DNA of 64,000 bases, taken from the NCBI GenBank assembly GCA_017540565.1, contig JAFYAU010000008.1:124001-188000 (forward strand), in the 5' to 3' direction. The position numbers and the translations under genes are program-made. Source of the stretch: Oscillospiraceae bacterium. GTDB lineage: Bacteria > Bacillota > Clostridia > Oscillospirales > Oscillospiraceae. Within the stretch, counting starts at the first letter, position 1. Each line of letters begins with the position of its first letter. The notes under the pieces are model-generated. The model ran no database searches, had not been told where the DNA came from, and saw only the letters and a program-made list of their open reading frames with translations. Shown piece by piece: positions 1 to 7,300 of the stretch.

Positions 1-171
1 GAGACCATCACCATCCGCGGCAACGCCGGCGGCTCCTTCACGGTAGCCGTATCGGCCCTGTCGTACGTGAGATCCGTCCTGAACAACGCGAACGCCGCCG
101 CAGCAGAGAAGAACGGCCTGGCTGCATTCTACGAATACTACAGAGCGGTTCAGAACTATCGCGGGCAGTAA
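1..171 (+). CDS. C-terminal fragment of a surface/secreted-type protein
   Basis: The reading frame is open from base 1 and ends at TAA 169-171, giving the last 56 residues of a larger protein. The visible part has a beta-rich start, then an amphipathic Ala/Asn-rich stretch (SALSYVRSVLNN) and a Tyr-rich tail ending YRAVQNYRGQ. From memory, a similar Leu-Ser-Tyr...Val-Leu-Asn motif occurs near the C-terminus of large extracellular proteins of Oscillospiraceae; that is family recollection, not something the fragment proves. Catalytic domains, if any, lie upstream of the window. A GC-rich hairpin follows. Confidence 0.55.
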   Translation, partial: ETITIRGNAGGSFTVAVSALSYVRSVLNNANAAAAEKNGLAAFYEYYRAVQNYRGQ

Positions 172-180
172 CGATTCTGC

Positions 181-207
181 CGGGACCGGCGAAAACCGCC
201 GGTCCCG
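181..207 (+). terminator. Hairpin after the surface-protein fragment
   Basis: An 11-bp perfect stem (CGGGACCGGCG with its complement) closes a 5-nt loop ten bases after the stop codon. No U-tract follows, so it may be a weak terminator or a 3' end-protecting hairpin. Confidence 0.5.
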
Positions 208-253
208 GGCATGTGAACAGAATGCAAAACTGCAAATTTATTCAAAAAAGCAC

Positions 254-281
254 TTGACTTGCAGCTTATAACTGTTGTAAA
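254..281 (+). promoter_or_regulatory. Extended -10 promoter of the RiPP-like cassette
   Basis: TTGACT at 254-259 is followed by a 16-nt spacer and TGTAAA at 276-281, preceded by TG at 273-274 (extended -10). The predicted 5' leader of about 65 nt contains a small GGGG/CCCC hairpin at 301-317 ahead of the peptide gene. Confidence 0.6.
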
Positions 282-354
282 CTGCACTGTGTATCCATAT
301 CGGGGAACATGACCCCGGTTCGGATGACCACGGAAGAAAGGGGGACTACCTGTC

Positions 355-462
355 ATGGAGAAGTACGAAGCGCTTGAGATGGAAGTCATCGCTTTTGCCT
401 GTGAGGATGTGATCACCGCCAGTGATGGTGGCGACACCGAGACTCCGGAGATCGAGGACTAA
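355..462 (+). CDS. Putative RiPP precursor peptide (35 aa)
   Basis: ATG 355 to TAA 460-462 encodes 35 residues, preceded by a purine-rich ribosome site (GAAAGGGGG). The N-terminal half (MEKYEALEMEVIAF) is charged and amphipathic, as expected of a leader read by an RRE. It is followed by CEDVITASDGG and an acidic tail TETPEIED. It is the first gene of a cassette that encodes a PqqD-type RRE, a peptidase and an exporter, which is why I call it a precursor. MEKYE...EV-type short peptides are common beside such genes in Clostridia, to my knowledge. There is one Cys (residue 16), probably in the leader. A GG at residues 24-25 could mark cleavage. No modified residues can be assigned. Confidence 0.6.
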   Translation: MEKYEALEMEVIAFACEDVITASDGGDTETPEIED

Positions 463-479
463 CATTTACGGATGTGACG

Positions 480-509
480 GCAGGGCGGAAAGAGCCCTTT
501 CTGCCCTGC
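480..509 (+). other. Intercistronic hairpin after the precursor gene
   Basis: A 13-bp stem (one G-U pair) with a 4-nt loop starts 18 nt after the precursor stop. It has no U-tract, so it fits a transcript-stabilising hairpin protecting the precursor mRNA rather than a terminator. Confidence 0.5.
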
Positions 510-541
510 AGTGACGCCGTAAGAAAGATTCATGGAACGGT

Positions 542-575
542 CGGCAGACAGTCGTTGGGCTGTCTGCCGCTTTTG
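542..575 (+). terminator. Intrinsic terminator/attenuator inside the RiPP-like cassette
   Basis: A 10-bp perfect stem (CGGCAGACAG and its complement) with an 8-nt loop is followed by CTTTTG. It lies between the precursor and the first maturation gene, with no obvious promoter after it. The likely effect is excess precursor transcript with partial read-through into the maturation and export genes, a layout typical of peptide-modification operons. Confidence 0.65.
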
Positions 576-643
576 CATACGGAAAAGGAAGGGGAAGGCA
601 CTGCCTGCCCTCCCGATCCCGCAAGGAAAGGACAGACACGGAT

Positions 644-904
644 ATGAAACTGAAAGCGGATTTTCTCGTTCACGAGGCCGGGGAACAGACGATCCTCGTT
701 CCCACCGGCGGAGCGGAGTTCTCCGGCGTGGTGCAGGGGAACCGGACGCTGCGCGCCATCCTGGAGCTTCTGCAGAAGGATACCACGGAGGAGCGGATCG
801 CCGGAGACCTCGCGGCGCGCTTCGACGCGCCGGAGGACGCGATCCGGAAGGATGTGCACAGAGCGGTGGAAGAACTCCGGAAGATCGGTGCTCTGGATGA
901 GTGA
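644..904 (+). CDS. PqqD-family peptide-binding protein (RRE)
   Basis: 86 residues, the usual size of a stand-alone PqqD-like RiPP recognition element. It shows the family pattern: beta strands at the N-terminus (VHEAGEQTILVPTG, then FSGVVQGN), then a helical half (LELLQKDTTEERIAGDLAARF, then IRKDVHRAVEELRKIGAL) forming a winged helix. Such proteins bind the leader of a precursor peptide and present it to modifying enzymes. The ribosome site AAGGAAAGG precedes ATG 644. The 3' end overlaps the next gene by 8 nt, so the two are translationally coupled. Confidence 0.85.
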   Translation: MKLKADFLVHEAGEQTILVPTGGAEFSGVVQGNRTLRAILELLQKDTTEERIAGDLAARFDAPEDAIRKDVHRAVEELRKIGALDE

Positions 905-1340
905 CGGCATTTCCCTGGAGGAATACCTGGAGACGAACGGCAGACTCACCTACTCCAACGTGGGGATCAGCATGCTTCCCCTGCTGCGCCAGGGAAGAGA
1001 TCTGTTCATCCTGGAGAAGAAGGGAGCCGGCCGCTGCGCCGTCGGGGACGTGGTCCTCTACCGGCGGCCGCCGGATCAGTATGTCCTGCACCGAGTGATC
1101 GAGGTGCGCCCGGAGGATTATGTGATCCTGGGCGACAACTGTTTCAGCAGGGAGTACGGCATCACGGACGGGGACATCCTCGGAGTGATGACAGGCTTCG
1201 TGCGCGGCGGGAAGGCCCACAGCGTGGACGAGCGCGGATACCGGCTGTATTCCGGGTTCTGGATGAAGACCGAGAGACCGCGCGTTTTCCTGAAAAAGGC
1301 GGTCCGGAAGGCACGCCGCCTCCTGAAGAAAAGGAACTGA
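897..1340 (+). CDS. S24/S26-family signal-peptidase-like protease
   Basis: 147 residues starting at ATG 897 inside the end of the PqqD gene. Box B is GISMLP with the candidate nucleophile Ser25. The second conserved block is VVLYRR...YVLHRV with His65 where the Ser/His (ER/SipW-like) type has its base. Box D is ILGDN at 77-81. There is no clear N-terminal membrane segment; the C-terminus is very basic (KKAVRKARRLLKK). In this context it probably cleaves the leader of the modified peptide, an inference from gene neighbourhood. A general signal peptidase is less likely given the size and location. Confidence 0.8.
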   Translation: MSDGISLEEYLETNGRLTYSNVGISMLPLLRQGRDLFILEKKGAGRCAVGDVVLYRRPPDQYVLHRVIEVRPEDYVILGDNCFSREYGITDGDILGVMTGFVRGGKAHSVDERGYRLYSGFWMKTERPRVFLKKAVRKARRLLKKRN

Positions 1341-1344
1341 GAGA

Positions 1345-3054
1345 ATGAAAACGGGTACGCTGCGCTGGCTTTACGCCGTGCCGGGAAGGAAAAAACTGTA
1401 TATTCTGGCTCTTATGGCGGCGCAGGCCTGCTACGGGGTATCCGGCGTTCTCTACGCCCTGCTGCTGCGGCGCATCGTGGATACGGCCGTCGGCGGGGAC
1501 CGGCCGGGATTCTGGCGGTACCTGCTGCTGACCGCCCTCCTCGTGCTGGCTCAGCTGGCCGTGCGCGCCCTGATCCGCTGGATGAACGAGAAGACGAAGT
1601 CCGTCATGGAGAACGCCTTCAAGGGCCGGCTGACGGAGACGCTCCTGTGCCGGGAGTATTCCGCCGTCAGCGCCGTTCACTCCGGAGAGTGGATGAACCG
1701 GCTGACCAGCGATACGGTGGTCGTCGCCGAGGGATACGCGGAGATCCTGCCGGGACTGGCGGGCATGGCCGCGAAGATAATCAGCGCGCTGGCGATCATC
1801 CTTGCGCTGGAGCCGCTGTTCGCCCTCGTGCTGATCCCGGGCGGAGCGGTCTTTCTTCTGCTGACCTGGTTTTTCCGGAAGAAGCTCAAGAGGCTGCACC
1901 GGTCGGTGCAGGAGGCGGACGGTCGGCTGCGCGTGTTCCTGCAGGAGCGCATCGGCAACCTGATGATGATACGGTCCTACGCGGCGGAAGAGGAGACGCA
2001 GGCTGACGCGGAGGACAGGATGCGGGAGCATCAGAGAGCCCGCATGAGAAAGAACCGCGTCTCCAATCTGGGCAACGTCGGCTTCGGCCTGGCGATGAGC
2101 GGCATGTATCTGCTGGGAGTGGCATGGTGCGGATACGGAATCCTGAAAGGGACCATCACTTTCGGGACCCTTACCGCCGTCACGCACCTGATCGCCCAGC
2201 TGCAGACGCCGTTCGCAAGCATCACCGGATATCTCCCGAAATACTACGCGATGCTCGCCAGCGCGGACAGGCTGCGCGAGGCGGAGGATTTCGAGGAAGA
2301 CGGAGAGGCGGCGGCATCCGCGGAAGAGATGGAAGAACTGTATGCCGACGGGCTGAAGGCCGTCGGCCTGGAGGACGTCTCATTTGCCTACTATCCCCCC
2401 TGCGACAGCCCAGACGAGCTGAGCAAGGAGAGAATGCCGGCAGCACTGAACCGGCTGGCGGTCGAGATACGGAAGGGAGAGTACGTGGCCTTCACCGGAC
2501 ACAGCGGCTGCGGGAAATCCACCGTGCTGAAACTGCTGATGTGCGTCTACCGTCCCGACGACGGGATCCGCTACTACGTGGACGCCGAAGGGCGCCGGCG
2601 GGAGCTCACCTCCGTTCACCGGCGGCTGTTCGCCTATGTTCCGCAGGGCAACCGCCTGATGAGCGGCAGCGTCAGGGACGTGGTCAGTTTTGCCGCCGGG
2701 GAGTCGGCGAAGGATACGGAGAGACTGGAGCGGGCGCTCAGGATCGCCTGTGCGGACGAATTCGTATCCGCGCTTCCGGACGGTACGGACACCATCCTCG
2801 GAGAGGGCGGCACCGGCCTGTCGGAGGGACAGATGCAGCGGCTGGCCATCGCCCGGGCGGTCTTTTCGGACAGCCCGATCCTGCTGCTGGACGAGGTGAC
2901 GAGCGCGCTGGACGAGGCTACGGAGCAGCAGGTGCTGCGGAATCTCCGGGAGATGACGGACCGGACGGTCGTCATCGTGACGCATCGGCCGGCAGCGCTG
3001 GAGATCTGCGACCGCGTGCTGGAGTTTACGGAAGACGGGGTGACGGAAAGATGA
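1345..3054 (+). CDS. ABC transporter, fused membrane and ATPase domains (peptide exporter)
   Basis: 569 residues. An exporter-type transmembrane domain occupies about 15-310, with hydrophobic segments near 18-45, 60-80, 138-175 and 245-270. The nucleotide-binding domain has Walker A GHSGCGKST at 385-393, signature LSEGQ at 492-496 and Walker B ILLLDE at 512-517. It lacks an N-terminal C39 peptidase domain, so leader removal must come from another protein, probably the S26-like protease encoded just upstream. As a half-transporter it would work as a homodimer. The gene sits 4 nt after the protease gene and overlaps the next by ATGA. The likely cargo is the mature product of the 35-aa precursor. 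Confidence 0.85.
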   Translation: MKTGTLRWLYAVPGRKKLYILALMAAQACYGVSGVLYALLLRRIVDTAVGGDRPGFWRYLLLTALLVLAQLAVRALIRWMNEKTKSVMENAFKGRLTETLLCREYSAVSAVHSGEWMNRLTSDTVVVAEGYAEILPGLAGMAAKIISALAIILALEPLFALVLIPGGAVFLLLTWFFRKKLKRLHRSVQEADGRLRVFLQERIGNLMMIRSYAAEEETQADAEDRMREHQRARMRKNRVSNLGNVGFGLAMSGMYLLGVAWCGYGILKGTITFGTLTAVTHLIAQLQTPFASITGYLPKYYAMLASADRLREAEDFEEDGEAAASAEEMEELYADGLKAVGLEDVSFAYYPPCDSPDELSKERMPAALNRLAVEIRKGEYVAFTGHSGCGKSTVLKLLMCVYRPDDGIRYYVDAEGRRRELTSVHRRLFAYVPQGNRLMSGSVRDVVSFAAGESAKDTERLERALRIACADEFVSALPDGTDTILGEGGTGLSEGQMQRLAIARAVFSDSPILLLDEVTSALDEATEQQVLRNLREMTDRTVVIVTHRPAALEICDRVLEFTEDGVTER

Positions 3055-4166
3055 CGGACGACAAATACCGCGGGACGGTCGAAGACCTTGTGTATCTTCT
3101 CTCCTGCACGGTGAACGGCGCGCCGGTCGACGGCGTCCGCGCCGGGACCATGGATCTTTCAGCCCTGTACGAGATTGCCGACCGGCACCTGCTGACGGGA
3201 ATCACCGCCATGGCACTGGAGAGCGCGGGCATCCGGGACGAGGCCTTTACCCAGGCGAAGGGAAAGGCCATCCGCAAGGTGGCGGCCATGGACATGGACC
3301 GGGCCGTTTTTCTGGACAGGCTGGAGCAGGCGGGGATCTGGTACATGCCCCTGAAGGGAGCCGTCCTGAAGGATCTGTACCCGCGCCTCGGCATGCGGCA
3401 GATGTCGGACAACGACATCCTGATCGACGCGTCCCGTCTGAACGACGCCGGCGCGATCATGGAAAGCATGGGATTCGCATGCGATCACAAGACCTCCGCT
3501 CACTTGGTCTACAACCGGCCGCCGGTGTCCAGTTTCGAGCTGCACCGCCGCCTGTTCGTGGAGATGGAGGACCGCCGGCTCTGCGGCTACTATAGTAACG
3601 TGAAAGAGCGCCTGCTCCCGATGGAGGGGAAGCGGTTCGGATATCGCTTCTCCGACGAGGATTTCTACGTGTACATGGTCGCCCACGAATACAAGCACTA
3701 TATCGCCGGAGGCACCGGCCTGCGCTCCCTGCTGGACACGTACGTGTTCTGCCGGAAAAAGGCGGAAGGCCTGGACTGGGCGTATATAGGGAGAGAGACG
3801 GACCGGCTGGGCATAACGGAGTTTGAGCGGCGGAACCGCAGCCTCGCCTCGCATCTGTTCGGCGGCGGATCCCTTTCGGACGAAGAACGGGACCAGCTGG
3901 ACTATATCCTCGGTTCCGGGACCTACGGAACAATACAGAACAAGGTGGACAACAAGATCCGAACGTTCGGAGGCGGGAGAAAGGGAAAGTTCCGCTATGT
4001 GCTTTCCAGGATCTTCCTGCCCATGGACGCGGTGCGCTCCACCTTCCCGCTGTTCGCGAAGGTGCCCGTCCTGCTGCCGTTCCTCCCGTTCTACCGTCTC
4101 TTCCTCGGACTGAAGGACCGCAGAAAGCGCCTCATGGGAGAGTGGAAGACCCTGAAGAACAGATGA
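3051..4166 (+). CDS. NTP_transf_5-type nucleotidyltransferase
   Basis: 371 residues, start ATG overlapping the ABC transporter stop (ATGA). The family hallmark is visible: MPLKGAVLKDLYP at about 99-111 and QMSDNDILI at 117-125, where Asp120 and Asp122 are the expected metal-binding pair of a minimal nucleotidyltransferase fold. Relatives are found in lasso-peptide and other RiPP clusters of Firmicutes, where some add a nucleotide or sugar to the peptide. Here it is the natural candidate for the modifying enzyme of the cassette, an inference from context. No kinase, cyclase or radical SAM enzyme is present nearby. Confidence 0.75.
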   Translation: MTDDKYRGTVEDLVYLLSCTVNGAPVDGVRAGTMDLSALYEIADRHLLTGITAMALESAGIRDEAFTQAKGKAIRKVAAMDMDRAVFLDRLEQAGIWYMPLKGAVLKDLYPRLGMRQMSDNDILIDASRLNDAGAIMESMGFACDHKTSAHLVYNRPPVSSFELHRRLFVEMEDRRLCGYYSNVKERLLPMEGKRFGYRFSDEDFYVYMVAHEYKHYIAGGTGLRSLLDTYVFCRKKAEGLDWAYIGRETDRLGITEFERRNRSLASHLFGGGSLSDEERDQLDYILGSGTYGTIQNKVDNKIRTFGGGRKGKFRYVLSRIFLPMDAVRSTFPLFAKVPVLLPFLPFYRLFLGLKDRRKRLMGEWKTLKNR

Positions 4167-4242
4167 TCCCCGGACACCCGGCCCAGCGGCGTCCGTGACG
4201 CGAAAACAGCAAGCAACTACCTGATTCTGGAGAACCCTTTTT

Positions 4243-5127
4243 ATGAAAGCATTCCGAACCGCGCATCCGCAGCTGGCGGCTCACCTGTTCATCCTGCTGG
4301 GAACGGGACTCATCGCCGTCAGCGTGCAGTATTTCTTCGATCCGGCAGGACTGGTCACCGGAGGATTCACCGGTCTGGCAATCATCATCAAGGCCCTGAC
4401 CGGCCACTTCTTCGAGGGCGGGGTCCCGCTGTGGATTACCAACCTCGTGCTGAACGTTCCGGTATTCGTGCTGGCCTATCTGCTGCTCGGACGGAAATTC
4501 GTCGGCAGGACGCTCTTCGGCGCGGTCATGCTCTCGGTATGGCTGGCAGTTCTGCCCGCCCCTTTCATCCAGCCGACGGATCTTCTTCTGGCGGCCGTCT
4601 TCGGCGGGATCGTCAGCGGAGCCGGGGTGGGACTGGTGTTCCTCGGGAGCGCCACGACCGGAGGCACGGATCTGGTGGCGGCCCTGATCCACAAGGGACT
4701 GCGCCATTACTCGCTGGCAAACATCCTGATGGTGCTGGACGGCGCCGTCGTCCTCGTCGGACTGACGGTGTTCGGCCTGCGGCCGGCCCTGTATGCCATC
4801 ATCACCATCTATACGGCGACAAAGGTGACGGACGCCATGCTGGAAGGTCTGAAGATCAGCAAGGCGGCGTTCATCATCTCCGATAAGGCCAATGAGATCG
4901 CCGGGGAGATCATGGAGAAGCTGGACCGGGGAGCCACGGGAGTTCCCGCCGTCGGCATGTACACCGGAAAGGAGAAGCTGATCGTCTACTGCGTGGTCTC
5001 CCGCAAGGAGATCGTACAGGTGAAGGACATCGCGGAGAAGCATGACCCCTCCGCTTTCGTTATCGTATCCGACGCCAGGGAGGTCCTCGGGGAGGGCTTC
5101 CAGGAGAGAGGCAGATCCCTCAACTGA
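4243..5127 (+). CDS. YitT-family membrane protein with DUF2179 domain
   Basis: 294 residues. Five to six hydrophobic segments fill the first 210 residues, with the family signature GLVTGGFTGLAIIIK near 50-64 and GSATTGGTDLVAALI near 134-148. A cytosolic C-terminal domain follows (KAAFIISDKANEIAGEIMEKLDRGATGV), matching DUF2179. The function of the family is unknown; it is a plasma-membrane protein widespread in Firmicutes. The ribosome site GGAG lies about 12 nt before ATG 4243, somewhat far. It is not obviously part of the upstream cassette: a 76-nt gap separates them. Confidence 0.88.
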   Translation: MKAFRTAHPQLAAHLFILLGTGLIAVSVQYFFDPAGLVTGGFTGLAIIIKALTGHFFEGGVPLWITNLVLNVPVFVLAYLLLGRKFVGRTLFGAVMLSVWLAVLPAPFIQPTDLLLAAVFGGIVSGAGVGLVFLGSATTGGTDLVAALIHKGLRHYSLANILMVLDGAVVLVGLTVFGLRPALYAIITIYTATKVTDAMLEGLKISKAAFIISDKANEIAGEIMEKLDRGATGVPAVGMYTGKEKLIVYCVVSRKEIVQVKDIAEKHDPSAFVIVSDAREVLGEGFQERGRSLN

Positions 5128-5167
5128 AAAGAACGACGCGGCAGGGACCGTGTGAAGGAGGAACGAC

Positions 5168-6121
5168 ATGAAGATCGCGCTGCTTGAACCCATCGGAGTT
5201 CCGGAAGGGACGCTGGACGAGCTGTCCGCCGGGCTCAGAGAGAGAGGCCACACCTTCGTTTCCTATCCGCGGAAGGCGGAAAGCGAAAAAGAACTGATCG
5301 AGCGCAGCGAGGGCTGTGAAGTGGTCATGATCGCCAATACCCCGTATCCCGACGCCGTGGTGAGGGCGTGTCCGGAGCTGCGGCTGCTGAGCGTGGCCTT
5401 TACCGGCATCGACCACGTGGGAACGGAGGCCTGCCGCGAGCAGGGCGTGACCGTGTGCAACGCCGCCGGCTACTCCGACGAAACGGTGGCCGAACTGGCC
5501 ATCGGCATGGCCGTGGGGGCCATGCGCCGGATGGTGACGGCGGATGCCACTGTCCGGAGGGGCGGCACCAGCGCCGGGATCGGCGGCAGGGAGATCGCCG
5601 GACGTACGGTGGGAATCATCGGGCTCGGCCGCATCGGCATGCGCACAGCGGAGCTGTTCCAGGCTTTCGGAGCCAGGGTGATCGCGTTCAGCCGGACGGA
5701 GAAGCCGGAGGCGAAGGCCAGGGGCATCGAATACCGCAGCCTGGAGCAGGTGCTGTCCGAGAGCGACATCCTGTCCCTCCATCTTCCCAACAACGCGGAG
5801 ACCAGAGGCATGATCGGCCGGGAGCAGATCGCGCTGATGAGGCCGGACGCGGTGTTCATCAACTGCGCCAGGGGCCCCATCGTGGACAACGCCGCGCTGG
5901 CGGAGGCGCTGAACGAAGACCGCCTGGGTTTCGTGTGCGCGGACGTCTTCGACATGGAACCGCCTCTGCCGGCGGACTATCCTCTGCTGCACGCGAAGAA
6001 TACGCTGCTGACGCCGCACCAGGGCTTCATCTCCGAGGAGAGCATGGAGCGGCGCGCCGGGATCGTGTTCGGAAACGTGTATGCCTGGCTGGACGGAAAG
6101 CCGGAGAACGTGTGCCGCTGA
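5168..6121 (+). CDS. D-isomer-specific 2-hydroxyacid dehydrogenase
   Basis: 317 residues, NAD(P)-dependent reductase of 2-oxoacids or the reverse. The Rossmann motif GLGRIGMRT is near 155-163. The catalytic triad is readable as Arg in NCARGPIVDN, Glu in DVFDMEPP and His in LTPHQG. The N-terminal substrate domain contains VAFTGIDHVG. Substrate cannot be fixed from sequence: phosphoglycerate, lactate or glyoxylate type enzymes all share these motifs. AAGGAGG precedes ATG 5168 by 5 nt. It lies 40 nt after the YitT gene and may be co-transcribed. Confidence 0.9.
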   Translation: MKIALLEPIGVPEGTLDELSAGLRERGHTFVSYPRKAESEKELIERSEGCEVVMIANTPYPDAVVRACPELRLLSVAFTGIDHVGTEACREQGVTVCNAAGYSDETVAELAIGMAVGAMRRMVTADATVRRGGTSAGIGGREIAGRTVGIIGLGRIGMRTAELFQAFGARVIAFSRTEKPEAKARGIEYRSLEQVLSESDILSLHLPNNAETRGMIGREQIALMRPDAVFINCARGPIVDNAALAEALNEDRLGFVCADVFDMEPPLPADYPLLHAKNTLLTPHQGFISEESMERRAGIVFGNVYAWLDGKPENVCR

Positions 6122-6131
6122 TATGAAAAAG

Positions 6132-6171
6132 AAAAAACGGAGCTGTGAACCGGTTCACAGCTCCGTTTTTT
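6132..6171. terminator. Bidirectional intrinsic terminator
   Basis: A perfect 40-nt palindrome: six A, GC-containing stem, then six T. It serves both the dehydrogenase gene (plus) and the convergent TtcA-family gene (minus), whose last codons overlap it. Confidence 0.9.
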
Positions 6172-7066
6172 CGTTTTCAGCCGCCGGCGGCGGGGGATCG
6201 TCGTAGCGGTCAAGGAAGGTATGCCTTTCTCCTCCGGCCTTCCAGCCGATGACGGAGTCCAGGCACACGTTCTCCACGCTTCGGAAGATCCTGGCCTCCA
6301 CATCCGGATTGGTCTTTTTCAGATCCGCGATCAGGGCTTTGATCTCCGCCCGCTTGGAGAGATGCTCGTCCGTATCGGAGGCCTCGGTGAAGCGGCAGGC
6401 GCAGCGCAGGAACCGCAGGGAGTTGTAGTCCCGCCACCGCAGGATGTCCGCCTCCCGCACCAGATACAGGGGCCGGATCAGCTCCATGCCCTCATAATTC
6501 GTGCTGTGCAGCTTGGGGAGCATGGTCTGGATCTGGGCGCCGTAAAGCATGCCCATCAGGATGGTCTCGATCACGTCGTCGTAGTGGTGTCCCAGGGCGA
6601 TCTTGTTGCAGCCCAGCTGACGGGCGTAACTGTACAGATGGCCGCGCCTCATGCGCGCACACAGATAGCAGGGGTTTCTGTCCACGTTGACGACGGAACC
6701 GAAGATGTCCGTCTCAAAGATCTCAATCGGGATCTGCAGCCGCCGGGCATTCTCCTCGATCAGCCGCCGGTTGGCGGGGCTGTATCCGGGATCCATAACA
6801 ATGTAGCGGACCTCGAAGGGGACCGAACTGTATCTTTTCAGCTCCTGAAACAGCTTGGCCATCAGCGTGCTGTCCTTGCCCCCGGAGATGCACACGGCCA
6901 CGCGGTCCCCGGCGTTCACCAGCCGGTACTGCTTCAGCGCCAGCGTGAACCGGCTCCAGATGGTCTTCCTGAACTTCTTTCTGAGGCTGTTCTCCGCATG
7001 AAAGCAGAAGGCTTCCTCCTCCCCGGTCAGAGGACCGGGAACCGTTTCTGCCCAAAGTTCCTCCAT
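6155..7066 (-). CDS. TtcA-family tRNA-thiolating ATPase
   Basis: 303 residues from ATG 7066. The PP-loop SGGKDS (about 60-65) adenylates a base carbonyl. Cysteines in NPCYLCARMRRG and FLRCACRF match the CxxC positions that hold the Fe-S cluster in TtcA-type sulfurtransferases, and GHHYDDVIETILM is the family block after the PP-loop. The role is 2-thiolation of tRNA, probably cytidine 32, or a related tRNA or metabolic thiolation. A second ATG nine bases upstream sits 1 nt from AAGGAGG, too close, so 7066 is preferred. Confidence 0.85.
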   Translation of the reverse strand: MEELWAETVPGPLTGEEEAFCFHAENSLRKKFRKTIWSRFTLALKQYRLVNAGDRVAVCISGGKDSTLMAKLFQELKRYSSVPFEVRYIVMDPGYSPANRRLIEENARRLQIPIEIFETDIFGSVVNVDRNPCYLCARMRRGHLYSYARQLGCNKIALGHHYDDVIETILMGMLYGAQIQTMLPKLHSTNYEGMELIRPLYLVREADILRWRDYNSLRFLRCACRFTEASDTDEHLSKRAEIKALIADLKKTNPDVEARIFRSVENVCLDSVIGWKAGGERHTFLDRYDDPPPPAAENEKTEL

Positions 7067-7102
7067 CGCGCGCATCCCTCCTTTCAAGGGGGTCGTGGGC
7101 CG

Positions 7103-7132
7103 ATGATAGCACCGTACGGACGCGGATGTCAA
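7103..7132 (-). promoter_or_regulatory. Promoter of the TtcA-family gene
   Basis: On the minus strand TTGACA (7132-7127) is followed by an 18-nt spacer and TATCAT (7108-7103), about 37 nt before the start codon. Confidence 0.65.
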
Positions 7133-7300
7133 TACGGGAGGAGAATGGCGGGCGAGGCCTATTCCGCCGAAACGGAGGAATACGGAGACCGAACCCGCCG
7201 GATCCGCCGTGTTATCCCGGAGTGCCGGGTGGTACAGTATTTCCAAACAGGCAATTGCGCGGGGCCCGGTACCGGGCATGAAGAAAAGGAGGAGATGCGC

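Noticed and set aside
459..1220. Long minus-strand open frames opposite the RiPP-like cassette and other genes
   Set aside because: High-GC shadow frames: no ribosome sites, unnatural composition rich in His/Arg/Gly/Gln, and antisense to clearly recognisable genes.
2124..3050. Extended upstream reading of the nucleotidyltransferase inside the ABC transporter gene
   Set aside because: The extra N-terminus is Arg/Gly-rich shadow sequence; the ATG at 3051 with ATGA coupling gives the family N-terminus.
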